Of a stretch of 64,000 nucleotides of DNA, positions 46,575-59,400 are shown in pieces. The stretch comes from Siphonodentalium dalli (Eukaryota; Mollusca; Scaphopoda; Gadilida; Siphonodentaliidae): assembly GCA_032622095.1 (NCBI GenBank), contig CP136062.1, positions 155,178,875-155,242,874 of the forward strand, in the 5' to 3' direction. Numbering within the stretch: position 1 is the first letter of the stretch; the number at the start of each line of letters is the position of its first letter. The notes below the pieces were generated by a model, which did not search any database, was not told the DNA's origin, and saw nothing but the letters and a program-made list of their open reading frames with translations. The position numbers were made by a program, and so were the translations under genes.

Positions 46575-46887
46575 TTAAGAGTTTGAACATTTCTTAATAT
46601 TCGTGCAATCCTTATGACCAGGAATAGAACAGTGTGTGTACCTGGTTTCTTCACTTTTACAATTTTCATGGTCATTGGCTTGACATTTAAAACATTGCAA
46701 TGGGTTTGGAACATATGTGCTTATATCCGTCTTCATATATCGAACCTTCAATGTCGGTGGATGGTCGCAACGACTGAAGGTCAGAAGATAAATACTCAAT
46801 TGGAACATTTTGACCATCAACTGTCTTAGTAACTCTACGGACTTCTGGAACTCCCTGTGGTTTTCTCAGCCAAAATCTCTTATTCAA
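46575..46887 (-). pseudogene. LINE ORF1 zinc-knuckle fragment, right arm
   Basis: Same protein as 29,178-29,552 but frameshifted, so it is split across two frames (46,887-46,687 and 46,820-46,575). Knuckle 1 is intact at its first two Cys (CFKCQ); knuckle 2 has Tyr for its first Cys (YTHCSIPGHKDC). Confidence 0.75.
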
Positions 46888-47772
46888 AGGAATCAGCTAT
46901 AGCGCGAATTCTCAACACAGCTCTACTACTGTTCAATGTCTTGAGAGGAGTAATCAATACTGGTGTTTGTGGAATATATGTTAATTGCATAAGAGCGTTT
47001 GCTTGAATTTTTCTTGAACATTCGATCAGAAGAGATCCACTTAGTGGCCAGTCCTGATCGGTTTGACAGATTTTAATTGTCCGGCTACGCTTTGTAGCGT
47101 TTTATCAATCACAGATGCAGAAGGTTTCTTGACATTTGGATCAAAACAAAGTACTAAGGAAATACATCAGCATCAGTGGAACTTGGCGGAAGGTCAATGT
47201 TACGTTTTTTTAGTTGCCATATGAAAAGCAGATGTTCGACAACTATCCCCGCAGCCGCCTCGGACTACCCATCGAATTATGGTCGGGTCAATGATTGGTA
47301 CATAGCTGAATTGTTACGCGTTTAGATACTGCACATATCACCTTCTCGGTACCTCGCCACAATGAGACAGGCATTAATAGTATAGTATTGAAACATTTAA
47401 GTCACGAAGACGAAATTAATGGCACAACACAAAAGAGAAACAACACACAACTAGACACCAGAAACAAAATACAGCAGAGGGCAGAAATGTAATCTGAAAC
47501 ACTGCGGGACGTGTCTAGCCGATTGATTGAGTCGGGTCAACTCAACCACCCGCCTTGAAGAGATGTAGGACCAAAGAGGACCATGGGCTAAACCGTTACC
47601 ACAGGTCGATGTCTCACTTGACAAGGCTGCCCTAGTATTCCCAGAACTCCTGCACCTCACACTATGGGATGCACCCCTAGGCAAAAGTGTGCCAATTTAG
47701 GGGATTCTCACCCCTGGCAGTGGGGCAGTGAGGTAGTGAACATATTCTACCCGGGCCCACACGGGGGATGAT

Positions 47773-48774
47773 TTCTTTATTACGATCAATTGACAGTAAG
47801 CATTAAAAAAAATAGTGGTATATATGGAGACAAGTAAGTGTTGATAGAGACCGCATGGTGAATATCCATGCACTCCCAATGGCGATTCCTCAATAAATCA
47901 CCCGAATAGCCGAAAGTGAAATGGGTTTTGTATCAGATGCTGAAATGCGTCTACGATTGGGTTAACGTGTCGGATTGCGCGATAGCTGTTCAACATAATT
48001 ATAACAAGGCAATTTTGAAAGTCACATGTGAAACTAAAGACAAGCCATGGATAGATGTCTGAAATATCAGAGCTCGTGGAACTATGTATGATATGTCACT
48101 GATATGTCACTGATATGGACAGGAATGTCACCCCAAGAGCCTCGGGTGGCATTCCGTTCTCGATCGGGCGATACATATCCGCGTTGCACTCAAGCACCGG
48201 CGACAACTGTGTACTGTACTTACATATTTGACCAAACACGTCTCGTGTTGCCCTCGCTTCCATCGATCACACATAGGCGACTATAGATATAAAGAACCAT
48301 ATTTGACATTGCTATGTGGATTATGCATGGCGGCATGTTAATCGGCGTCATTACTGTGGCATCACTGTAAACAATAAGTATTCCTCCAATATCCATCATA
48401 TAACCAAGAGTACACAAGAAATTGACAAAGCATAGTGAATTGTTTGATGATAACATAAGAGAGGATCGCATATCACGTCTAAGGTTTGGAGTCCTCTCTT
48501 AAGTGTTCAGTCTATTAGAACCAAGAGCGTATTGGTGAGAAGATTTAATTGCACGATATTTGAAAGTAGAAATAATTCAGCAAATTGCTCTCTTAAGTTT
48601 CACAATTAGTTTTGTCCTTTACATTTTATATATATAATATTCGAACATGTTTCCCTGGTATGCAGTCAGCAAGAACATGCTATACCGAGGGGTGATATAC
48701 ATGTGACATTGGCATCCGGTGTATGATTTACAGCTGAAATGCGGGCATATAACTATATTTCAGTATATGTATAT
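47773..48774. other. Unassigned stretch, mirror of 27,330-28,300
   Basis: No supported gene. The plus-strand ORF 48,104-48,286 is open here but has no counterpart of the same length in the left arm. Confidence 0.4.
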
Positions 48775-49650
48775 TAATAACCTCTATATATTTTCGGCTT
48801 AGACAACGCGTTCGTATTATGTATGTTAGCTGAAATGCAGAATATTAACTTATCAGTACAAGGTTCCACCCCGTTTCTCACAACAAAGTACCAAATTGTG
48901 TACACATGTGGATTGTCTTGTATATAATCCACACCAAACCGCTTAGTGCGATAATCAGGGGAAAAAGTATATCTGTGCACATGTCTGCTGATGGTAGTTA
49001 GCCTTACATTTCTGGTGACAACCCCTTTTTCTTTGCAACTATAATGGAACAGTGCAACAATTTTGTGAGATCGTGGATGGTGGCCAATAAACTGAAACTA
49101 ATTAGTGACAAAACTGAAGAAATGTGGGTCTCTAATCTGGCATACGTAAAGAAAGTTAGCATATATGTTATGACTTTTGATGACACTCAAGTTCACACTC
49201 CTATAAGCCACATATGCAAGGAAATATACACTGAACTTCGGCGACATTGGAGAATGAGAAAATACATTCATAACGACCCAATTTAAAAAAAACTTTGTCA
49301 TCTCTAAGTATCAGTCGACCTGACTACTACAATTCTATTTTAATTGGTGTACTATATACTCAAATTACTCAGCGTCTGAAGAAAACTGTTGCAAGGATAG
49401 TTCTCTGTCGAAGAAGATCTGACGACAAATGCAATCTGCAAGAATTACATTGGCTACCTGTAGCAAACATAATTCTGTATATACGACGAGGAACTATCCT
49501 AGCATATATTCAATGGTATGAAACACGGGATCCGTGGAATATATCACTTCATTCTTCCACTGCCCTTCAAGTTTGTGGACATTCAATGTTAGCCATCATT
49601 GCGTACTTGCATTGAGGGCTTATTGAAATGCTACTCTAGTGATTATTTTA
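48775..49650 (+). mobile_element. LINE fragment: reverse transcriptase, right arm
   Basis: Mirror of 26,465-27,330. 49,044-49,286 encodes FVRSWMVANKLKLISDKTEE and ICKEIYTELRRHWRMRKYI. 49,295-49,615 continues in another frame with ISRPDYYNSILIGVLYTQ, RLKKTVARIVLCRR and LQELHWLPVANI. One frameshift separates them. Upstream, VHMSADD is followed by a broken YISGD block. Confidence 0.8.
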
Positions 49651-52600
49651 AGAATACCAATGCTGATAAATAACTTTAGGAATAGCCGTTAAATAAATAA
49701 ATAAATATTACACAAACATTTCTTGCAAAATGTTGGCAAGTCTGATTTAAACAGGTGATCCACACCGAGTGACCAGACATCTTACCAGCATAGCTGCACT
49801 GAGTATGGGATCCCACATTTCATCAAAACCAAGAAACAGTGCATATTATAATGCTTTCTGAAGGACTATTGCCTTCATGTCTCTGAATGGTGTAGAAACC
49901 TACCAAATTATTAAAAAATACGTCTCTCGTGAGAGAGTTTCGACAGCCTGTGCACCATGCACGCCCGCATCGCCGAAGTGAACTAAGTCACCTTAACGTA
50001 GTAGATAATTACACAAATTATCGCGGTATATTTGCTTAAACATATGGTATATAATGCCAATCCCATAACGGAAATTATAATTTGTTACGTCTTGATGATC
50101 TAACCGAGGGAACGCCAAAAGTTGATGCTTGAAATTAGCACATGCTTCCAAATAGATGGCAATAATAATTGATACTGGAATCGCAAAGGGAAATTACTGT
50201 TTAAAGTTAAATAGCCCTAAATAAAACAAGCAAATAAGATACAACTCGACATTCCGATTTGTTAGCACCAAATTGGGCACCACTATTTTGCACTTGAGGG
50301 CTGATTGAAATGCTACGCGGATGAGTCTTTATTCGTCTCCATGGTATAATATGGACTTCTGTCGTACATCTCCATCAACCTTGTATAAAATGTTCTCAAC
50401 GCCATGCTATAGGGATTCTAATGGTTTAGTTTAACCATACGTCAGTCGATGTCATGGTTGGGGACCAAGGAAGGAACATGATACAAAACATGATTGCCAC
50501 CAGACGAATACATAGTGGAATTTAAATTGTACATGGCATGTAGGGTATGATGTAAAGTTGGCAAAGTACACCGTCGAAGTGAAGGAAGGACCCGAAGCTC
50601 TTTATAATGTGTTTTCTCTGGGGCCCGAGCCATTCACTTGTATAACGGTTACAACCTCACTATTTCAGAACCAAATAAGTCCAATATGAACCTATGTTGA
50701 TATTTAAGTCAAACATGAACCTATTTGTACGAGAATATGCTAGAAACGTATATGTAAGCGTCTATATAATATACTGCACTACATGGTGTACTTTAAAGTC
50801 ACATGGCGGTATGCGCTCCAAAATACACCTAATAATATTCGATGTAGATTTTTCCCGGTATCGAAATAGGCCGAGATTAACTTCCATTTTACGGCAGTAT
50901 AGTCCCAGACAGACGCATTGAACTCATACAAAATATAACTTTGAAGAGGGTGTTTGGGTCCTAAACAAACAACAGCCATGTCACGGCATGGCACATTAAA
51001 GAGAATTCTGTATTACGCAATTCCTGATATTGTAGAAATAAAGAGCGTTTGTTTCACTTCTGCACGAAAAATTGAAAACAGCTGGAAGATGTCTGTGACC
51101 ATGGCAATTATTTCTCAGAGCATATGATGCCGGAATATAAATAGTTCGTGTATCTGTCAACCTATATTATACCTCCTACTAAATTAGGCAGACAAATATT
51201 TGGAAGCTCGAATGAGCCATGTCCGTTTAAAATACTAAACACATGGTGCGTTCTAAATCAGGAATCGAATTCGGATAAACCATATTGTAATACGACCTTG
51301 CATAAACCGACATACAAGGCTCGTCCTGATTGGTCAGTATCCCCTGTATTCCCATGGAGATGCGGGCCGTCCTTTTGTAGTACAATTCTAGATATTTGGA
51401 ATTGTACCACAAAAAATGTGGTACAATCAGTGAAATGCTGCCAACGCCTCGAAATTTCAGAAGTCAAACCATACGGCCATTGGCTAATGTCATGCTAAAG
51501 ACTGAAGAACGAGACATATAATGACTAACTACTGTATTATACTGATTTTTATTTAAGTTAGAACAAAAATAAGTCATAAATGAATTTGTTTGCCACAAAA
51601 ACAATGGAAAGGGGTCGTCGTTCAATAGTGACGTCATGTTTGACTATCAGGTCTAAGAGAAGAATTGTTTGGTGGAAAATCATGCCACGCAGAGCTAGAA
51701 ACTGGGCTATTATATAACAGTTTGAACATATGTCACTACAATTTCGACCAAAACATACAGTCGAATTACAAAAGAAATAAATACACTGCGCATCGACGTG
51801 TATAGTATAATTTGACCACATAAACTGATTGTACTACTCCGCTTCGCGTCGTCCTACAATCAGTTTCTTTGTGGCCGATGCGCAGTGTATTTATGTCTTA
51901 AATAGATAAGACCAACATTTCTATAAAGTGTCGCACAATTAACTAAACTTATATAGTCATCTCCGTGATATGATGTATTCGTTTTAAAGTATAGTTTTCA
52001 TACTCATAAGAGTCGCCGATAGATAAAGGAATCGCTATATGGCTAGTTAGGTGTTTCAAAGTGGGCAGATAGGCGCCGTTGGGTATGAGGAGCAAGAAAA
52101 CAACAGCATTTATTATAGGCATCAACATGATACTAATCGTGCGGCTTGAAGATAAAGATTTTCTGAATTGGGGTGGAGTTGATGCATTAAATTGATAAAG
52201 ACGGAGTTACCGATATCAAAATGTTTGGTTAGTTTTTAAAGATCTACAGTCCGATTTAACACCAGATGACCGAATTATCTGAGATAATGACCAGTTTACC
52301 GGGACAATGAAAAAGGAAAACTGAATTCAATTATCATCTGTTCTATGGCACGAGCGTCGCGACAATTGACAAAGGCCTACACCAGGTTTACGCGTATACA
52401 ATATCATAATTGGAAATGCTGTGTACTATATTCCATGTTTGGGCAACGGAATCATAGCTTCTCTTTATCAGAGACACTCTTTAACAGAGATCGCTGGAAT
52501 ATTGCTCAGTCGACAGAAATTGAAGTCGAAATCTGACCATCGAAACCTCCCGCTAATGGACCCAATCATCTTTATTTTGTGAATCAACGTTATTGCTGAG

Positions 52601-52990
52601 TACTCAGTTGTGATACAATCTGTAAGATTACTGTGGTAATAATCTTCTATAACCGATGTCTATTACACGTCCATGTTGTGTTTACTTCTTGACACGGGTC
52701 GAATTAATGGTGTTAAACTAACGACAACAATGTGATTCAGGGTATATGATCCATGTATAAGATTGACGTTGTATTATGCCAATTTGTGGAAAACATAAAC
52801 TACCTTGACCAAATATATTCCTATCAAATGTCCCCATAAAATGTTCACGTCACTTTAACCTGGACAACGCCGGGTCACCATGCTAGTACTATATATAGCA
52901 TGTAATAAAATGCGTAGGAGCTGGGAGGAACACACTACTCACGTGACTATTTCTGGCAAGCAACGTTAGAATGTGATTATTTATTATAAT
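49651..52990. other. Upstream flank of right GTPase gene
   Basis: Mirror of 22,871-26,464. It contains the foldback at 51,777-51,894, the hairpin near 51,400, an AAAT run (about 49,690-49,710) and the conserved 63-codon ORF at 52,345-52,536. A short ACCCGGCGTTG-type repeat lies at about 52,850-52,885, some 240-270 bases before the start codon. Confidence 0.6.
51777..51894. repeat. 118-bp foldback, right-arm copy
   Basis: The same double-stem structure as 23,985-24,102. The 19-bp outer stems are both perfect. Confidence 0.75.
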
Positions 52991-53010
52991 TAGATGAGGA
53001 TTCAGCGTCC

Positions 53011-53019
53011 TATATAAAG
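53011..53019 (+). promoter_or_regulatory. TATA box, right GTPase gene
   Basis: TATATAAAG about 104 bases before the original ATG (53,123). Closer to a consensus TATA box than the left copy's CTATATATAG. A start site near 53,040-53,050 is expected. Confidence 0.55.
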
Positions 53020-53122
53020 AGTCGTAGATAGGGACACCACTCATAACGCATTTGCAACTCATCAGTTAATAAACCATCGCTGACATTTATATCGCACCTT
53101 CGATATCCTGTAATTTGTCAAA

Positions 53123-53446
53123 ATGTCTCGTCAAAATTATAAAATTAATGCTGAGGATCGTGACATATACTCCTGTCGTGCTTTCAGCTTCACATCAAAA
53201 GGACTGATCAATAAGGGGATTCGATGCAATCTCTGAGTGACGTAAGCCTAACATCAAGTAGTGGCGAATCGAGCGATAGTTCTTCCCGTACTTCAAGCTG
53301 TTCTGACTTCTTTTACGCAGACGAATCGGTGCTACGCCAAGAATGCTGCCGTGTAGCTGTCGTAGGTTCACATGGCGTTGGGAAGACGGCCCTGATACGA
53401 CAATTTATGACGTCAGAATACGTTGGTGATGTCGACGATGTGGAAG
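53123..53446 (+). CDS. RGK GTPase right, exon 1 (frameshifted)
   Basis: The open part from 53,224 encodes MQSLSDVSLTSSSGESSDSS, the P-loop GSHGVGKTAL and SEYVGDVDDVE, ending phase 1 at a GTTGGT donor. Bases 53,123-53,223 are the former N-terminus, one base out of frame. Residue differences from the left include RQ for DK, V for I before the P-loop and M for I after it. Confidence 0.85.
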
Positions 53447-56400
53447 GTTGGTACCGTTAATTTATTTTATTGTTTAAAGATTCGAATGGGCACCTAATTA
53501 GTACCTAAGGTAATTTCCAGATAATATCAATATCAAATATAACCAGAACGCGCCACATGGCTTTTTGTCTCTGGAAGTTACATAATTATAATACATAAGA
53601 CATGACTTTGTTCAGGAAATTGAACGGCACCGATCTCCAGTACCGGGGCTGTATACAAATCATATATTCCTTTCTTCAAATCGTCCATTGATGAACTCGC
53701 GACTACAAAACAAGGTAAACTGTTCATGTTAGAAATTACACGTGAAAAACATATTTACAGATATCCGTTTTTAAGTATGTCCCTTGTAATTTGAGTTCAT
53801 GTCCTCGGTTCCGTTTGTAATCAGCGAATACAAAATAATAACACCGGTCCGTGTTATACAAACCGTTCTGATATATAGAAACCTCGATAAAATCGCCCCT
53901 AAATCGTCTATTATTCATATATTTGAGTTTTACGATGCGTAAACCAGACATAAGAATAAACGCGATGTGTTGCATCCCAAAGGGATAATTACACTCACTT
54001 CATTTGCTGTAGTATTTTCCCCATCGATATCCAAATATTAATGCTTTTAAATAGGGTAATTATATTGGTATGGGAATGGACGTTGCATATTAAATTTCGC
54101 TATGACAACGCAAGACGTCGCGGCAACGTCACTACAAAGTTCCCAATATTTAACAATAGTTCACATTTAATCTATGTGTGTATATAAGTGTATTACGGGT
54201 TGATAGTTTTCACTAAAATAACTATAATTATTAATCGACGTATCATAACAAAATGACAGATTGAATGGCATTTATCGTGTCCGACCAAAAACTGTTCGCA
54301 ATATACAGATATGGTAAATGGACCAATATCATAGCAATTAGCCAGGCTGCTTAACAAAAGGTAAACAAATGTACGACAGATTATAAGACATCGCTATCGC
54401 GACGAGCACTGACCGAAATCGTTATTGTATGCTGTAACCCTTGCTACACTAAAGCATCATTGAATAGTTGTGATCCCAAATGAAATGTTCAGACAATAAG
54501 CTCAACAAACGACCATTGTCTTTGTTGAACTTATTATCTGGACGGTTCCCTCAACAAATAGGGCTCCTTCTGCTATATTATGTATCTGTCGTCTGATTTT
54601 ATCACATAACATGCCTCCAAACAAATAATAGACTATTCCAACATACCGTCGTGCGTGCAAGTGAGTTAATTGTGGTCCTAAATATTCACATAGGTTCATA
54701 TTGAACTAATTTGATTATGACATAATCCCATAGAGAGCTTATACGGTTATTATATGTCGCGTCGATGAAAAAGTGACAAAAGAATTCCAATATGGGCTTA
54801 TTTATTATTGAAAGAGTCCCATAATGGACTGTTTTAAAACCCGCTTATATGTCCACATAGAGCATATATTGAGCCTATTTCGCACACAAAAACAAGCCCG
54901 TTATAAGCTTATTTTCACGAGAACAGGCTGATTATTCATATGTACACTTTTCAACTGACTATGAAAATCCATTTAGTATAGCAAGAGTTAATGCCCCTCA
55001 CCCAAAGTTAACTTAGTTAAGTATAAAATATTGGAAACGTTTACAACATAGCTGTGACATTGACAGATAATTTTCCCGAGAATACGAAGCCGGTATATTA
55101 TTACGTCATGAATTATCAACCAACATGTATCATACCTCCTTCCAAATTATGTTGACAGAATTTGGAATCTCGAATGAGTCATTTGAGGACTTAAAATATT
55201 TGTCAAATTTTACTCTTCAGGTACCAAATCGCTTCTATAATAATAAATAATTTCAGAAATCAAATAAATCATTACATACATTATTGTTTTGGCCATATGA
55301 GAGGAAGCTTCATTAATTTTGTGTCACAATGTTGATTTTATGATTTATTACATAGCACAGCCCCATATATTGCAATGAAGAATAAACCAGCCACATTTAG
55401 GCCAATACATTATTGCGGATCACCGCCTAACGATATATTAAGACATGTCTCCTCAGACCTTAAAATATATCTAGTAGTAATTTTAAATTCCTAGGCAAAT
55501 ATTTTGACAAGAACATTACAATAAAATTGAAAATGTCGACAAAAAAGCTTGGAAACACGGAAGATTTCTAACACAGTGTTTTTGGCAAAAAAAAAGCTTG
55601 GCATCACAAATTATTAACACCGATATGGAGAATAACAGTGTCGGTAAGATGATGTCATGTTTTATATTGCTTGCTACTATTTCCAGTTCCGCCTTTTCTA
55701 GCTATGCTGCTGCTGTAACAGTGCTGTTCACAATTGGTATTCTGAAATTCGATTTGTTGTTTGCATTGATTCATTCGCTATATTCCAGAAGATGATGACG
55801 ATAACATCAAACAGGTGTCTGTCATGTTAAATGGAGAACAAGTATGGCAATGCTTTAACGAGGAACTAACACATCAGGTATGATCTAATCCATACCACGG
55901 ACATTTTGCTCCTATTCACTGTCTAAAATATATTTCATGCTAGAAATTAAATATAATGACGGCCGGTACGACTATATATATCTCGAGTTTTAAATTAAAG
56001 ATGTATTCATGTATCCAAACCACCCGTAACTGGCATGGGGCGACAAATGTGTTTACTTAAAGTACACATTTCAAAGATAACATATAGCATATAATTTTTT
56101 TATCAGTCGATGTATTCGCCTACAATTACAATACTTAAGTTAAGAAATACGTTATGATTACATATATAATAAAGCTGAGTGTAAAATTTTCAAGAGTGGA
56201 ATTGTGGTTTTAACCACGAGTCTTTTGGCGAGTTTTTAAAACCACAATTCCACTCGTGGTGACAATGTGGTAATGATGGTCCTATATTCGAGGGGCACAC
56301 TTACTCAATTTAAGATATTACGGAAGTAGTGGCACGGGTTACTGTTTATTTAGCAAGTGTCTAAACTCGAGGGAAATGTGCGGCCCAAGCAGCCCAACAT

Positions 56401-59400
56401 ATTTATTGATTTATTTTAATTGTGATTTTGCGAAATAGTGAATTGGCATATACTAATAAATGACGCTTCCGCGTGCATCGTCTTGGTCGCTGCGGGACTT
56501 TCAACTCTTCCAAAAAACAGGATCTTTGTTTGTAATGTATGTCAGTAAGTGCCTATTCGGGGTACCAGTTACAACAACAACAATAACAACATCCAGCCTA
56601 TGATTCATGGAAAAATGTTATTAAAAAGTTGATGTACATGATACAATCTAAACGCACAAATACGAAAACAAAGTTGTTTAAATGAGAACTTTACAAGAAA
56701 TATTGTTGTCGCTCTGAAACTTCGAAACTATGAAATAACTGGATACACAATTAATTATCAAACAAGAGTATTTTATGTGTCACGTCTCGTTCCGAAAATA
56801 TCATTATACACACCATCTGATAACGCAGTTTATTCAGGGACGGGTGTGTAAATAAGGGGCCACAGTTATTTGAAAGATGACTGAAAGTTGAACCCACAAC
56901 ACTTACACAATGTACGTATGCCTGGGTTGGGCACAGGCTAGAATTTCATATTTGACACATAAATCATTTTAATGTGGGCCGGTATCAAGGTTAAAAATGG
57001 TCACCACTCGGATTTCGAAAACAAATTTATTTCATGCAGATGACAAATTTTGATAAGTGAGACCAGTATATGTAGCCACTGTTTCGTGGACATCGCTGCT
57101 ACCTGATACGGGTGTGGTAAAAGTAAAATGAAACATTATTTTCAAAACTAACAAAACATGCTCTAATTATAACCAACCTTTTCTCAATAGACACACCACA
57201 TCCCTTTTACCCCTACTGAACATTTGAAACCAGACTGTCACCTTAATGGACGTGTCATTTCGTTTGTTTGCGATGGAGACCATATCTACACATGCTATGT
57301 ATGATAATATGTATAATGATCGTTGACACGCCATGTATATTTTCAACCGCGATAAGCAATATTGGTTGCGGTTTAACGCCACGTGGATATTTTCCCCCAT
57401 CATATTTTGTTTGAAAAGGTCTAAAAGGCTATTACTATAAATTATTTAAGCTCACACTTCTTGAATGAAATTTTAATAAAATTTCAGTCGTCCACTGTAC
57501 CTTGCAGTGTGAATGTTAGCATTTCAGTTAAGATTAAAAGAGCATGATACCTTGAAGAAGTACATATCATTTGAAGAAACATCAATGACGACATATACAC
57601 ATTGATGTGGACAAAGGCGACATATGCCAATATGTACACAAGCAGAGTGGTATATATAACATGAAATGTTCCTTCTAAGTCGGTAGATTTGCCGAAACAT
57701 TGTTAGTGAGAATATTGTCAAATTGATGCGATGCCAAACACTCCTGCACGGTGATAAAATAAATTGGAGAATAATCTTTCTCACAGTATTTATAATTAAC
57801 AGATAATATATCAAAACACATCATCATTATTATATATTAAATAAATGCAGTGAATATGGCGAAATAGTTTTCATTAGTTTATCGCCGATTGTTGCGTCCA
57901 GAATCGAGAAGTAAATATCTACATTTGAGCGAAGTTCAGATATTTTCTATGGAGTACTCACTATTTGCTTGACATTTTCGGCGATGTTAGTAGAATGACA
58001 CATTCACCAAATTGGCATAGCACAGGATACTAATGGTGATATTTGCTGGTCTTGCAATGACTTGCATGTGACATTCCAGTTTCTGCAGGTGTGGGTGCAG
58101 ACATAAGACAGGGTGCATATCGAATCAACTTAACAAATAATAATTGTGATATTTAGAGAAGGGACACTCCAGTTTCAGCAGGGCCGGGTGTAAAATGATG
58201 GGAGCATCAAACCAGTGCACACTAACTATAATATGAACCCTCAACACAATGCCTGGTTAGAGCACAGGTTTATGCTTTAAGATTTGGTTGCAGCATTATT
58301 ATTTTAATTGGGATAGCAATAGACAGAGTGACATACACCCCTTGGTATTATGTGACACAAACGACATTTTCGAGCATAACTGGAAGAACGCTATTTCCTA
58401 ACTCCAACATCAAAACTGTTCTAAATACTCACCATTGGGATTTTCAAAAACAAATTTGTTTTAATGCAGATGATAAATGTAGGTGGTAAAACGGCATCAG
58501 CGTCGGTGGCCACTGTTTTGCAGAAATCGGTACTACTGCGGGTGGGAGGCAACGTAGTCTGAAACACTATTTTTTCAAAACTCAAAGAAACCCGATAAAG
58601 CTCACAAATTAATAACTAACATTCTCTCAATACACGTGGCATATCCAAGGTGCCAGCAAACACTGGTACACTATTTTAAGAAATTTATCCCTATTGATAA
58701 TTGGAAAATGTTGAGTGTCGCACCATATCTAAATGAAAATCGTACAAGGATTTGTAGAAATTGGCTGGAATCCTGAAAACATATTATAGTTTATTGATAT
58801 TTAAAGTGACTTAAATGCGAGGGTTTATTACGCTGTGATATTTTTGTCTTTTTTGGAGATAATGTTTTAGTTTTGCCACTTTCCTTCAATATCACGTTAA
58901 AATATGTCTCTTGTGCCTAAAACGACAGTAATCCGTAACCACACTAAGGGCGTCTCATTCTGTACAAGCTGGCGGTGTATGTCTTGGTCAAAAGCCATGA
59001 CTAGTGCTTGATCAATCAATTGAACATAATGCTCGATTATTCCTGGATGATAATTTACAAGATGCTGATGTTGAGAGGGGGTTCATCGGTCTTTGTCTTG
59101 AATACATTTGTTCTGGATATTCCTCTCGTTATAACTATTAAAGTCGGCATTTCTACGTTGGCCTTAAGTTTTGTTATATGATGATGTTTTGGACGTGTGC
59201 ATATTATATCCACTGCCCCAGCTGCGTGGCGCTATTTGGTTATATTTAAAAAATGCTCGTTGCGAGGTGTGAATTGGGAGTCTGGCGGTGTAGAACCTTC
59301 ACAAATGGCGGGGCAACATGTGTCGTATATACTGATTTGTAATTGGTGGAAGAAATTAATCTATTTGCCCGCATGCTGAAAAAACAAATTCTTTAAATAC

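Larger units (their letters stand above)
44768..47772 (-). mobile_element. LINE remnant with ORF1, right arm
   Basis: Mirror of 28,305-30,470, enlarged by duplication. It reads, in minus-strand order, from the GTGTGGGCCCGGGTAGAAT start (about 47,765), through frameshifted ORF1 pieces (46,887-46,575) and two 51-bp arrays, to the GTAAAGCCC tail and a short (AAAC)n. The interval 44,940-45,540 is repeated at 45,555-46,250, so the 3' part is present twice. Confidence 0.7.
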